The notes: a model not told the origin generated them from the sequence alone. A stretch of DNA of 20,180 nucleotides from JAXDBW01 sp034678405 (GCA_034678405.1 JAXDBW010000013.1:1-20180); one strand, 5' to 3'; positions 1 through 7,727 are shown, numbered from the stretch's first letter. Program-made: numbers and translations.

Positions 1-278
1 TCACCGGGACGCTGCATACCGAGCTGGAGACGGGCCTGCTCTTCGGCATAGTTGTCACTTTCGAAATACGTAATCAGCGACTGTAGTTCACCATTCTTAT
101 TTTGAAGTGTCTCTGCCTGTGCTTGAAGCTGGGCAATATCATGCTCGATTTGGTATTTATGAACCACCTCTTTTGCTAAGGCTACCCCAATAATAACCAA
201 TACCGCAATCTCCGCAATGATCGTAGAGCGGGCGGTCATAACTCGGCTCAGCAATGATTTGTCTGTCTGTTTTTTCAT
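1..278 (-). CDS. FtsB/DivIC-like septum formation initiator, partial (3' end outside window)
   Basis: The minus strand opens with ATG at 278 and stays open to the window edge (92 codons). A short basic N-terminus is followed by one membrane segment (about residues 18-33, AEIAVLVIIGVALA). Next comes a hydrophilic Gln/Glu-rich heptad region (about 40-70) typical of a coiled coil, and then YAEEQARLQLGMQRPG, which matches the usual end of FtsB/DivIC proteins (A...AR..LG...PGE). Family members are bitopic division proteins that join FtsL and FtsQ in the divisome; that role is family knowledge. The gene lies 68 nt behind a small membrane-protein gene on the same strand and may be the end of the ABC-transporter operon. 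No strong Shine-Dalgarno site is visible. FtsL is an alternative, since it has the same architecture, but the C-terminal motif favours FtsB/DivIC. Confidence 0.8.
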   Translation of the reverse strand, partial: MKKQTDKSLLSRVMTARSTIIAEIAVLVIIGVALAKEVVHKYQIEHDIAQLQAQAETLQNKNGELQSLITYFESDNYAEEQARLQLGMQRPG

Positions 279-346
279 GCGCTGGTGAAATCTCTATCAA
301 AGTGGATACACACTACCATTTTTAGCCTATTTGGTCAACAACTTCT

Positions 347-715
347 TCAAACTGATACGGAAAAAATGATAATTGCTTGAATACTGACCGCCAAGACGTA
401 TACACAGCCAAGTGCTATATTCATTATCGCAACAACTGAATACTGCGCCCGGTATCCTCGGATAAGCAAATACAGGCTCACTACGAGTGTATACGCAGCC
501 ACTATACTGATTAATACAGTCCATGCACCTCTGCTCACGTGGTCACCAATAAATGACTGCTGGGGGCCAACCCGGTAAATATAAATATTGCTTATGACAC
601 CCAGGATAGTGCCTGCCCAGAGAAATCCCAGGCTAGTGTATACCGAAAACCGCAACCAGAACCGAGGCTCAGCAGAAGCCGACGGAGTAGGACGCGGCTG
701 TGTTAAATCGTTCAT
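347..715 (-). CDS. small membrane protein of unknown function
   Basis: This 122-aa protein has a Pro/Ser-rich cytosolic N-terminus (about 20 residues) and three hydrophobic stretches, at about 24-46, 64-84 and 92-120, separated by short loops. I recognise no family. Its ATG at 715 lies 9 nt after the ABC permease stop codon on the same strand, so it is probably co-transcribed with the exporter genes and could be an accessory membrane subunit; that is inference from position only. No strong Shine-Dalgarno site is visible, so translation may depend on coupling to the permease gene. Confidence 0.7.
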   Translation of the reverse strand: MNDLTQPRPTPSASAEPRFWLRFSVYTSLGFLWAGTILGVISNIYIYRVGPQQSFIGDHVSRGAWTVLISIVAAYTLVVSLYLLIRGYRAQYSVVAIMNIALGCVYVLAVSIQAIIIFSVSV

Positions 716-724
716 ACTGCTTAA

Positions 725-1528
725 CTAAATTGCAATATCTCGCTTACGCCACCACCATGCACCAACCGCCGCAGTAATCAGTGCCACACCAGCAAATACA
801 AGTATTGCTTCGATACTGATATGTCGTTCGACGAGCGCGGCGGAGTGATCATAGTAGTGAAAAAACGAAAACCACTTCAGGCCACTGAGCGAATCTTTTA
901 ACGTGGCAGCGATGTTAAGTACATACATGATAAGTATTGTTCCACCCGTAGCCATGTAGGCCTTACTCCGCTCAGAAAAGAATGATGAAAACATAAATGC
1001 CAAACCAAGGACTGCCCACCCAAAAAGCAGGCCAAGTACGGATATATAGACATAATTCAGCGGTTCGTACGTCACCCCATGTAGCTGGCTCAATGGCACT
1101 ACTGACCACACCGAGAACAGAGTAAATACAATCAGTGCGACGATGCCCATCAGATATTTGCCGAAGAATATTCGCAGTCGGGAGACCGATCGTGACAATA
1201 CGATTTCGGCGGTGCCGCGCTCAACTTCACCCGCGAGACTATTGCCCGCGATAGAAATGAGTAGGAATAAAATCATAATTGGCCACACCAGACTGAAATG
1301 CTCGATGGCTAGAAATTTCTCAATTGTAGAAAAGCTGAGCTCCTCGATGCCAAAGGCTGCCCAGAGCTCTGATGGGTAATTCGAAAACGCTTCTTCAAAC
1401 GTCGCTGCTTGCTCGAGCATCGAGGGAAAAAGTGCAACATACATCCAAACAAATACAGCGGCAGCGATACAATACACACCGAGTGAGACTTTTCTGTCTT
1501 TGATTGTCTGCCAGAGAATATGCCACAT
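725..1528 (-). CDS. ABC-2 type transporter permease
   Basis: The 267-aa integral membrane protein has a short cytosolic N-terminus (IKDRKVSLGVY), a first membrane span at about 14-35, a long loop (36-75), then about five more spans ending in a basic tail (WWWRKRDIAI). The piece around 95-115 (LAGEVERGTAEIVLSRSVSRL) is the conserved coupling-helix region of ABC-2 permeases (E.ERGT.E.L...P.SR). It is therefore the membrane half of an exporter such as a bacitracin, antibiotic or lipid export type. Its start lies 4 nt after the stop codon of the ATPase gene (1533-2408), so the two form one transcription unit. The substrate cannot be told from the sequence. Confidence 0.88.
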   Translation of the reverse strand: MWHILWQTIKDRKVSLGVYCIAAAVFVWMYVALFPSMLEQAATFEEAFSNYPSELWAAFGIEELSFSTIEKFLAIEHFSLVWPIMILFLLISIAGNSLAGEVERGTAEIVLSRSVSRLRIFFGKYLMGIVALIVFTLFSVWSVVPLSQLHGVTYEPLNYVYISVLGLLFGWAVLGLAFMFSSFFSERSKAYMATGGTILIMYVLNIAATLKDSLSGLKWFSFFHYYDHSAALVERHISIEAILVFAGVALITAAVGAWWWRKRDIAI

Positions 1529-1532
1529 AGTA

Positions 1533-2408
1533 CTAGTCTTCGTAAAATTCTAAAAAGATATCCTCCAGCGATGCGTGAGCAATGGTTATGTCGCGTAGTT
1601 TCTGTTGCTGTAGGAGATCAATCAGCGGGTTGATATCCCCTTTTGTCTGGATCACGAGCCCATCGGTCAATTCCTTTGTGATAGAAAATCCATTCCCATC
1701 GAACGCTGATTTGTCATAGGTATCAGCGAAATACGCAGTTACGGTATACAATCGTTTTTCCTTGAGACTAGTAATGCTCTCCGTCGCAACCATCTTTCCA
1801 TTTTTAATTATTCCTACCCGGCTACAAACTCGGTCTACTTCGGCGAGATTATGCGATGACATAAATACCGTCGCACCCCATTCGGTTGCTTCTTCGATGA
1901 GTTTGTACACCTCGTTCTGCAGCAGCGGATCGAGCGCGTTGGTCGGTTCATCCATAATGAGGAGCTTCGGACGATGCATGAATGCCAAAATAATCCCCAG
2001 CTTTTGTTTATTGCCCGAGGACAGCTGCTTCGTCTTGACCGAGGGATCGAAATCGAATCGTTTGATAAGTTCAGCTGACATGTCCTGATGGATGCCGTTG
2101 AATGCCTTCACAAAATCAATGTGCATTTGTCCTGTCCAGCGAGAGTACAGCCTGACGTTACCTGACAGATATCCGATGTTTTCTTTCAGCGTGACACCAT
2201 GGTGCTGGACATCCTTGCCCAGCAGAGAAATCGTGCCGGTGGTCGGACGGATAAAGTCCATGAGACAACGAATCGTTGTGGTCTTGCCCGCTCCATTGGG
2301 CCCGAGGAAGCCGAAAATCTCTCCTTGCTCCACTGAGAACGAGATGTCATCGACTGCCTTTGTACCACCGAAATATTTTTTGAGGTTAGTGACCTCGAGT
2401 ACTGCCAT
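1533..2408 (-). CDS. ABC transporter ATP-binding protein
   Basis: This 291-aa ABC ATPase carries Walker A GPNGAGKT (about 36-44), signature LSSGNKQ (129-135), Walker B LLIMDEP (149-155) with catalytic E154, and the switch His in SSHNL (H186). A C-terminal region of about 70 residues (from 220) is typical of the CcmA/DrrA-like branch that pairs with ABC-2 permeases. It powers export through the permease encoded 4 nt downstream. The ATG at 2408 lies only 8 nt after an extended -10 box (TGCTATACT), and no Shine-Dalgarno site fits in that gap, so the mRNA is probably leaderless. All ATPase motifs are intact. Confidence 0.93.
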   Translation of the reverse strand: MAVLEVTNLKKYFGGTKAVDDISFSVEQGEIFGFLGPNGAGKTTTIRCLMDFIRPTTGTISLLGKDVQHHGVTLKENIGYLSGNVRLYSRWTGQMHIDFVKAFNGIHQDMSAELIKRFDFDPSVKTKQLSSGNKQKLGIILAFMHRPKLLIMDEPTNALDPLLQNEVYKLIEEATEWGATVFMSSHNLAEVDRVCSRVGIIKNGKMVATESITSLKEKRLYTVTAYFADTYDKSAFDGNGFSITKELTDGLVIQTKGDINPLIDLLQQQKLRDITIAHASLEDIFLEFYED

Positions 2409-2416
2409 ACGGTGTT

Positions 2417-2425
2417 AGTATAGCA
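2417..2425 (-). promoter_or_regulatory. extended -10 promoter of the ABC exporter operon
   Basis: On the minus strand TGCTATACT ends 8 nt before the ATG at 2408. It has the TG-n extension plus five of six matches to TATAAT. No clear -35 was found at 16-18 nt. A start site about 7 nt downstream would fall at the start codon, giving a leaderless mRNA. Confidence 0.6.
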
Positions 2426-2491
2426 TAGGTACTGACTAGCTACTAGCATATCTTGACACGCTGTCCCCTATCTGTGAAAACCAGATAAATA

Positions 2492-2500
2492 TGTTATACT
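2492..2500 (+). promoter_or_regulatory. extended -10 promoter of the hydrogenase genes
   Basis: TGTTATACT, an extended -10, ends 12 nt before the ATG at 2513. The expected start site leaves a leader of about 6 nt or less. The nearby TTGACA at 2453-2458 is 36 nt away, too far to be its -35. Confidence 0.6.
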
Positions 2501-2512
2501 CACCACATACCT

Positions 2513-3031
2513 ATGACAAATAAGGCGACACAATCAACTGCCACACCGACCGGAAAAAAACTTCGGATTGGGTGGTTTAGCTATTCCTGCTGCGAAGATT
2601 CGACCATTGTCTTTACTGAACTGATGAATGAGCGATGGGAAGTCTGGAAAAAGGTACTGGATGTCCGCCATGCCCGCGTCCTCCAAACAAATAATGTCCT
2701 CGATGAGATGGACGTGGCCTTTATCGAGGGTGCGCTCGCCTCGCAGGAACATATCGACATGGTAAAAAAGATTCGAGTCTTGGCAAAAAAAGTTGTCGCG
2801 ATCGGCGCGTGTGCCTGTGACGGCATGCCCTCGGCTCAGCGGAATGATTTCGATGCTGAACGACTCAAAGAAATCCAACCGATTCTCAACCAGTTTAACT
2901 ATAATAAGAACGTTCAGAAATTGGAGGAGGTTATCACTGTGGACGTAAAAGTTCCCGGCTGCCCGATGAACGAGCAAACATTTCTCACCGCGCTCGATAG
3001 CCTGCTTACAGAATTTAAGATTGTTGCCTAA
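2513..3031 (+). CDS. [NiFe] hydrogenase small subunit, minimal, one predicted 4Fe-4S cluster
   Basis: The 172-aa protein matches the small-subunit/NuoB superfamily (Oxidored_q6): IGWFSYSCCED (19-29), AIGACACDGMPSAQRN (96-111) and VPGCPMNEQ (147-155). Predicted ligands of the proximal cluster are C26 or C27, C27, C100 and C150. The tandem C26-C27 replaces the hydrogenase-type CxGC and is the arrangement known from complex I NuoB. There is no signal peptide and no ferredoxin-type cysteines after C150, so the medial and distal clusters of longer small subunits are absent. It passes electrons from the Ni-Fe site of the large subunit to an unknown partner, probably in the cytosol. The stop overlaps the next start (TAATG). 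The partner gene with intact nickel motifs separates it from complex I. Confidence 0.9.
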   Translation: MTNKATQSTATPTGKKLRIGWFSYSCCEDSTIVFTELMNERWEVWKKVLDVRHARVLQTNNVLDEMDVAFIEGALASQEHIDMVKKIRVLAKKVVAIGACACDGMPSAQRNDFDAERLKEIQPILNQFNYNKNVQKLEEVITVDVKVPGCPMNEQTFLTALDSLLTEFKIVA

Positions 3032-4386
3032 TGCACCTCATCGACCTCACCCTCAATAAAGAAATTACCAAAGTCGAAGGTTCGGCAACGCTCGACGTAA
3101 AAATTACTAATGGCAAAGTTGATCATTGTCGATTTGGCATCTCTGAATACAAACGATTCTATACCCAGGCCATGCGAGGCAAACCCTACCGAGCTCTCCC
3201 CACGCTACTGGCGCGCATCTGTGGCACCTGCTCAAACGCCCATCTCCTCGCGAGCATTGAGGCGTGCGAGAAAGCGCTCGGGTTCAAACCATCCCATCAA
3301 GCCATCCTCATGAAGCAGCTGACTATGTTTGGCCTCAATATCCGTGATCACGCGCTCCATCTCTACCTCTTCGCCATGCCGGACATGCATGGCAAGGATT
3401 CCTTCCTCGAATTCGATGAAAACGATCCCGAAGAACATCAAATCCTCCATGACGCCTTTGAGATAAAAGCCGCCGGCAACTATCTCTCGATCATAATCGC
3501 GGGACGGTCCGTCCACGCCATCAAGCCACAGATTGGTGGCTTCGCTGGCATCCCCAAGCCAGAGGAGATTACTGAGGCCGTCAAGAAGCTCACTGCGGCC
3601 CGGCCGGCGGTCCTCCGCACTATCGAGCGATTTATGCAGGCCCCTGATCGGTTTGATCGGCAGACGAAATTCATGGCTATGGTCGCCCGGCCATTCTCAT
3701 ACCTCGAGGGGCATATCGTCAGTGATCAGGGTGACTATATCGAAGAGAAAGACTACCGCGAACACCTCGAACACACGATCATCCCCTATTCTCACGCCTC
3801 CGGATATAAATTCAAAGGGCAGTCATTTATGGTTGGAGCGCTGGCACGCATCAATCTCGCGAAAGACACACTCCACCAGCAAACGCGCAAAGACGCGCAG
3901 GCAGCCCTTGACCTCTTCCCCTCAACGAATGTATTTCACAATAACCTCGCGCAAGCTATCGAAGTCCTCCACTGTCTCGACCAAAGCATTGAATTCCTCC
4001 AGACTCACCATTTCGAAACTGAGCCGCTCGGCCAGCCTACCCTCGAGGAAGGTACGGGCATCGGGGTCGTCGAAGCTCCGCGCGGCACCCTCTACCACCG
4101 GGTGACTATTGGAAAAGACGGCAAAGTGATCAAGGGCGACATCATCGTCCCGACCGGCCAAAATCAAATTAATATTGAGCAAGACCTTGCTCGTCGGATT
4201 GAGGAACTGCTCCCCTCAGACCCTGATGCCGACAGTCTCCAGCTCGAGCTCGAAAAGCTCATCCGAGCCTACGACCCGTGCATGAGCTGTGCCTCCCACT
4301 TCCTCAAAGTCCGTATTGACGGAGCAGCGGTACGAGCTGGTCAAACGCTCCATCAGGACCGTAACCAGCTGGTACCCCAAAAATAA
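3031..4386 (+). CDS. [NiFe] hydrogenase large (catalytic) subunit
   Basis: The 451-aa protein carries both Ni-Fe ligand motifs. RICGTCSNAH gives C64 and C67, and DPCMSCASH gives C417 and C420; the N-terminal VEG (E16) is also conserved. All four cysteines are present, so it should hold the NiFe(CN)2CO centre that interconverts H2 with protons and electrons. This separates it from NuoD/NuoC relatives, which lost the cysteines. The length and DPCxxCxxH ending fit the cytosolic group 3-like branch, but the subgroup cannot be assigned by eye. After H423, the usual cleavage point, 28 residues follow; known group 3 tails can be much shorter. The codons of that tail coincide with the antisense overlap with the protease gene at 4304-4684. 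The start is coupled to the small subunit through TAATG. Confidence 0.95.
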   Translation: MHLIDLTLNKEITKVEGSATLDVKITNGKVDHCRFGISEYKRFYTQAMRGKPYRALPTLLARICGTCSNAHLLASIEACEKALGFKPSHQAILMKQLTMFGLNIRDHALHLYLFAMPDMHGKDSFLEFDENDPEEHQILHDAFEIKAAGNYLSIIIAGRSVHAIKPQIGGFAGIPKPEEITEAVKKLTAARPAVLRTIERFMQAPDRFDRQTKFMAMVARPFSYLEGHIVSDQGDYIEEKDYREHLEHTIIPYSHASGYKFKGQSFMVGALARINLAKDTLHQQTRKDAQAALDLFPSTNVFHNNLAQAIEVLHCLDQSIEFLQTHHFETEPLGQPTLEEGTGIGVVEAPRGTLYHRVTIGKDGKVIKGDIIVPTGQNQINIEQDLARRIEELLPSDPDADSLQLELEKLIRAYDPCMSCASHFLKVRIDGAAVRAGQTLHQDRNQLVPQK

Positions 4387-4684
4387 CCATCTCCTCGGAC
4401 AGCTTCCCGAGCTTCTGCATAAACTGCAGCTGGGTACCCAAATCAAAGTCGTGCATGGTGACATGCGGAGCGTTTTGGAATGCGTCGAGCGATGTAAATG
4501 CCTGGACTGACGGTATTCCCTGAATCGTATCTATAATCATCAGCCGCCGGGGCATCTCCCACTCATCCAGTGGATCCTGATGGATAAACTGATGATCAGG
4601 AAACGCCGCACGCAAGCGCGGCAATATCTGAATCGGCACGGCATCGACCGCGAGGTCTGGATTACCAAATACCCAAATCTCCAT
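4304..4684 (-). CDS. hydrogenase maturation protease (HycI/HybD family)
   Basis: The 126-aa protein follows the family pattern: FGNPDLAVDAVP (6-17), LMIIDTIQG (48-56), TMHDFDLG (76-83) and VIFGVPAG (100-107). Members recognise nickel in the assembled large-subunit precursor and cut off its C-terminal tail, which closes the active site. The nickel-sensing residues would be D14 (in place of the usual Glu), D52 and H78. At 126 residues it is shorter than E. coli HybD (about 160). The ATG at 4684 lies 3 nt after the stop of the DUF6390-like gene. The 3' end overlaps the large-subunit gene tail-to-tail by 83 nt, and the conserved FGVPAG segment lies inside the overlap. Sequence divergence is high, but context makes the assignment convincing. 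Confidence 0.85.
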   Translation of the reverse strand: MEIWVFGNPDLAVDAVPIQILPRLRAAFPDHQFIHQDPLDEWEMPRRLMIIDTIQGIPSVQAFTSLDAFQNAPHVTMHDFDLGTQLQFMQKLGKLSEEMVIFGVPAGYGPDGAFDQLVPLLRQYGL

Positions 4685-4687
4685 AGC

Positions 4688-5455
4688 CTATAATGTTTGA
4701 TTGGCCAGGTCTATATGCTTTCGCGTATAGTGCTCGAGCCACCGGACGTTTTCATCTGAAATAATCTCACACGGTACAGCCCAGTGCATCGATATCCACT
4801 GGCCGGGCTGCAGCTCATCAAACGAGTGGTCGTCCTCGAGCCGACGCATGATCGACTTCTCCTCTGCCTCACCGAGATAGAGCTGATGTCCATCCAGCAG
4901 AAGCGGCTTACGCATGACCGTAATCGATGGGCCATCGACCGAGACAACTGACCCCCAGCTGATGCGGCACGCATCCATACTCTCGAGATTATGGTATTTC
5001 TCCTGATGGCCCGTCCGTTTATACGCGTTGAAGACATGAAACGAATGATGCATCCGTGCCCCCTGGGGTAATTTGCTCGTCATCTGGTCAAATTCACGTA
5101 CCCCATGGCGATCTTTGAGTTTCAATCCATCCCGGAGATGTTTGTAGAATGTCTGCTTCGATATTCCCTCGAGCAGCTGATTACCAATCCAGTACGCCTC
5201 AACCACCCTGGCATCAAACGGGTCACGAATGTGGTTTGCCTGGGCAATGCTCTCGAGATACGGATACATGGTATTGAACCCGGCCAGAATCCGCTCGAGT
5301 CCAGGGTCGCTGACCCCCTCCGTCATATAGGCCATCACGTCCCGATTCGCATCTGGCCCGCAGAGATGGAGCTTATTGGGGCCGAAAGCGTAGCGAGCAC
5401 ATTTACTCACGCCATCGACCTGCGTATGCAATGCTGATTTAACGGCTGACTGCAT
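4688..5455 (-). CDS. DUF6390-like hydrogenase-associated protein
   Basis: The 255-aa soluble protein has an N-terminal CARYAFGPNKLHLCGPDAN segment (about 19-37) that I recall from proteins annotated DUF6390, found beside [NiFe] hydrogenase genes in other bacteria; that match is from memory. Other marked features are an RDPFDARVVEAYWIGN segment (about 97-112), an HHSFHVFNAY His/aromatic cluster (about 135-144) and a CRISWG segment (about 163-168). There are no membrane spans or signal peptide. The start overlaps the end of the EamA transporter gene by 17 nt, and the end is 3 nt from the protease gene, so translation is coupled. Placement beside the protease suggests a role in maturation or as an electron-transfer or assembly partner, but no function is established here. 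Confidence 0.65.
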   Translation of the reverse strand: MQSAVKSALHTQVDGVSKCARYAFGPNKLHLCGPDANRDVMAYMTEGVSDPGLERILAGFNTMYPYLESIAQANHIRDPFDARVVEAYWIGNQLLEGISKQTFYKHLRDGLKLKDRHGVREFDQMTSKLPQGARMHHSFHVFNAYKRTGHQEKYHNLESMDACRISWGSVVSVDGPSITVMRKPLLLDGHQLYLGEAEEKSIMRRLEDDHSFDELQPGQWISMHWAVPCEIISDENVRWLEHYTRKHIDLANQTL

Positions 5456-6365
5456 GCGCTCGTTTCTTCATTGATATGTTTCGCACTTCCCAGAGTAAGA
5501 GACACACAGCGATGATCACGGCTACGCCACTCATCACCTGCTCAGTGGTCATTGTCTTTTCGAGAAATATCTGAGAGAGAATATTGGTCACGAGTGTCGC
5601 GGGGACAAGTAAACTCGCGACCAGGGTGGCGGGAGCGTCCTTGAGCGCGGTATACCAGGTCGTGACATACCCGAGGAGTAATACAGCCGGAATAAGCGTC
5701 CACAGCCACTGTCTCCCATCAAGTCCGGCCATCAAACCTACATTTCCCTGTGCTAGGACAACGACAAAGAGAAGTGCCGAGCCAAACACCATGCGCGCCC
5801 CAGCCACCGTCAGGCTACTGACGTGCTGAAGTGCTCGCTTGGCAATGATATTTTCTACGGCCCAAAATAGCGTCGCGCCGAGAATCATGAGTTCCCCCGT
5901 ACCCCAATGAAATGCATTCAGTCCGCCCAAGGCAACATTACCGAAGATGAGGAGCAAAAATGCGGCGCCCTGGAGCGGCCCGATTTTTTCTTTGAGCAAC
6001 GGTACGGCCAGCAGTGCCACCCAAATAAATAGTGTCTTGTGGATGAGACCGGCACTCAGACCGGTCGTCATGGTCAAGCCGGTGAAGAAAAGGACGAACG
6101 GAATGCTGCCACCAACGACCCCAATAGCGATGAGGCGCAGCCAGTCACGCCGCTGTAACATTCGCAATTCATGTCGCTTCCCCGCTAGAACGATGGCCCC
6201 CGCAATTATCACTCCAACAATCGCGTTCTTCAGAAACGTAAAAACGACCGGGTCGGCCACTACCGTGATGGCTGTTTTTGCTATGACATTGGATACACCA
6301 GAGATACACGCGGTGAGTAATGCAAGTCCGGCAGCTCGTTTGAGATTCATGTATACGTTACTCAA
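5439..6365 (-). CDS. EamA/DMT family transporter
   Basis: The protein of up to 308 aa has ten hydrophobic spans arranged as two related five-helix halves, which is typical of the drug/metabolite transporter superfamily. Recognisable family pieces are SGVSNVIAKTAI near the start, AGLIHKTLFIWVALLAVPLLKEKIG in the first half and LLVPATLVTNILSQIFLEKTMT in the second. Such carriers export or import small metabolites; the substrate is unknown. The listed start is TTG at 6365; ATG at 6350 (MNLKRAAG) is at least as likely. A -10-like TATACT at 6385-6390 lies just upstream. The end overlaps the DUF6390-like gene by 17 nt, which ties this transporter to the hydrogenase accessory genes. Confidence 0.88.
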   Translation of the reverse strand: MSNVYMNLKRAAGLALLTACISGVSNVIAKTAITVVADPVVFTFLKNAIVGVIIAGAIVLAGKRHELRMLQRRDWLRLIAIGVVGGSIPFVLFFTGLTMTTGLSAGLIHKTLFIWVALLAVPLLKEKIGPLQGAAFLLLIFGNVALGGLNAFHWGTGELMILGATLFWAVENIIAKRALQHVSSLTVAGARMVFGSALLFVVVLAQGNVGLMAGLDGRQWLWTLIPAVLLLGYVTTWYTALKDAPATLVASLLVPATLVTNILSQIFLEKTMTTEQVMSGVAVIIAVCLLLWEVRNISMKKRAHAVSR

Positions 6366-6384
6366 ATAATTAGGTACTACGGTC

Positions 6385-6390
6385 AGTATA
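6385..6390 (-). promoter_or_regulatory. possible -10 box of the EamA-DUF6390-protease operon
   Basis: TATACT on the minus strand lies between the methyltransferase stop (6417) and the EamA start (6365). TTGGAC sits 18 nt upstream and matches -35 in three positions. The TTG start would leave a short leader. Read-through from the methyltransferase gene is an alternative. Confidence 0.4.
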
Positions 6391-6416
6391 GAGAAAAACC
6401 AACCACCCGTCCAACT

Positions 6417-7019
6417 TCACGGCCGACGCTCCATGACGGCAAAGAGTGCCTTCTGGGCTGGATACGTCCCGGCGAACGTGGTGTGCTCGAGTGATACGAT
6501 TGTAAATAATTTTTTGAAATAGTGTTTGAGATCGGCTGGTGATAATCGATGGGGTCCGCGGGTACCAGGCTCGAGATGGCTAAAACACTTCAGCAATAGA
6601 TGCGCTTCGGGACGGAGTAGCTGATATACTGTCTGGACATACTGGGGCCGCGCCGACGGGTCAAAGGTATGGAAGACACCGCGATCGAGGATATAATCAA
6701 ACGGGCCATGGAGATTAGTATCAAGAATATTATCAACCTGGAAATCAACATCGACGTCATGCTCTCGTGCTCTGATGCGAGCTTTTTCGATAGCGGTGGG
6801 TGAAATATCAGTGCCGACGACCTGGAACTGTCGCTTCGCGAGCTCAATCGCCTGGGTTCCCGGACCCGTCCCAATATCTAGAATATGGGTCCCCATCCCG
6901 CCAATAGCCTGGAGAGCTCGGTCAATATCTGGATCGAGATCAGCAAAAAACCACGGCATCTTTTCGATCGGTGTCGACTGGTAGACATCCTCCCAAGTTG
7001 GCTGCTGTAGGGGGCTCAT
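6417..7019 (-). CDS. class I SAM-dependent methyltransferase
   Basis: This 200-aa protein is one Rossmann-type methyltransferase domain. Motif I is ILDIGTGPGTQAIEL (46-60), the acidic end of beta-2 is VVGTDIS (about 67-73), and post-motif segments are FDYILDRGVFHTF and LLRPEAHLLLKCF. The N-terminal WEDVYQ...MPWFF resembles TehB/thiopurine-methyltransferase-like small-molecule methyltransferases. It would transfer the methyl group of S-adenosylmethionine to an unknown substrate in the cytosol. It is divergent from the transporter gene at 7062 and lies upstream of the EamA operon on the same strand, so it may be its first gene. The ATG at 7019 has no Shine-Dalgarno site; TACAAT lies 6 nt upstream, again suggesting a leaderless start. 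Confidence 0.85.
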   Translation of the reverse strand: MSPLQQPTWEDVYQSTPIEKMPWFFADLDPDIDRALQAIGGMGTHILDIGTGPGTQAIELAKRQFQVVGTDISPTAIEKARIRAREHDVDVDFQVDNILDTNLHGPFDYILDRGVFHTFDPSARPQYVQTVYQLLRPEAHLLLKCFSHLEPGTRGPHRLSPADLKHYFKKLFTIVSLEHTTFAGTYPAQKALFAVMERRP

Positions 7020-7061
7020 GCTATGATTGTACCTATATTTGACTCATAACGGCAAGTGCTC

Positions 7062-7727
7062 ATGCGCTACAAATATTTCGATATCATCCTGGGGCTCTTC
7101 GTGGCGGTACTGCTTATTTCAAATATTGTTTCGGCAAAAATCGTCGCTCTCGGATGGCTGAGCTTCGACGGTGGGACGCTCCTCTTCCCCCTGGCGTATA
7201 TCTTCGGAGATGTCTTGACTGAGGTCTATGGCTATCGCGCTGCCCGACGAGTCATCTGGACTGGATTTGCCAGCGCCCTCCTCCTCTCGGTTACGATCCT
7301 CGTCATCAGTAAACTGCCTGCCGCGGGAGACTGGCCCCACCAGGCGGCCTATGACACCATCCTCGGGCTGACGACGCGTATTATCGCCGCCTCGCTCATC
7401 GCGTACTTTGCCGGCGAATTTCTCAACTCATATACCCTGGCAAAGATGAAAATCAAAACCCACGGTCGCTGGCTCTGGACCCGAACTATCGGCTCGACCA
7501 TCGTCGGCGAAGGGATCGATACCCTGCTTTTCGTCGTCATTGCCTTTTGGGGTGTACTCCCTACCTCTCTCCTGATAACGGTGTTGATCTCCAACTACGT
7601 ATTTAAAGTTGGCCTCGAGGTCGTGCTCACGCCCGTTACCTATCGAGTCGTATCATTTCTCAAACGGCACGAGCAGGTCGATGTATACGACACCGATACG
7701 AAATTTAGTCCATTTCGTCTTCACTGA
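7062..7727 (+). CDS. yhhQ: YhhQ/VUT family queuosine-precursor transporter
   Basis: The protein (221 aa from ATG 7062) has about six membrane spans and the family signature FDGGTLLFPLAYIFGDVLTEVYGYR (about 36-60), with conserved D and E in the transport path. Members of COG1738 import 7-cyano-7-deazaguanine or related queuine precursors for tRNA wobble-base modification; this role is family knowledge. A GTG at 7056 gives two extra residues and is less likely. There is no clear Shine-Dalgarno site. The 3' end overlaps the DNA polymerase gene by 23 nt tail-to-tail. No queuosine-insertion gene (tgt) is in the window. Confidence 0.85.
   Translation: MRYKYFDIILGLFVAVLLISNIVSAKIVALGWLSFDGGTLLFPLAYIFGDVLTEVYGYRAARRVIWTGFASALLLSVTILVISKLPAAGDWPHQAAYDTILGLTTRIIAASLIAYFAGEFLNSYTLAKMKIKTHGRWLWTRTIGSTIVGEGIDTLLFVVIAFWGVLPTSLLITVLISNYVFKVGLEVVLTPVTYRVVSFLKRHEQVDVYDTDTKFSPFRLH

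Noticed and set aside
2453..2458. TTGACA as -35 of the hydrogenase promoter
   Set aside because: It lies 36 nt from the -10 box; at 17 nt downstream there is no -10-like sequence.
3533..4105. 190-aa plus-strand frame inside the hydrogenase large-subunit gene
   Set aside because: Ser/Arg/Thr-rich shadow of the real frame, which carries the Ni-Fe motifs.
2513..4386. NuoB/NuoD fragment of complex I instead of a hydrogenase
   Set aside because: NuoD lacks the Ni-Fe cysteines, whereas here both CxxC pairs and a maturation protease are present.
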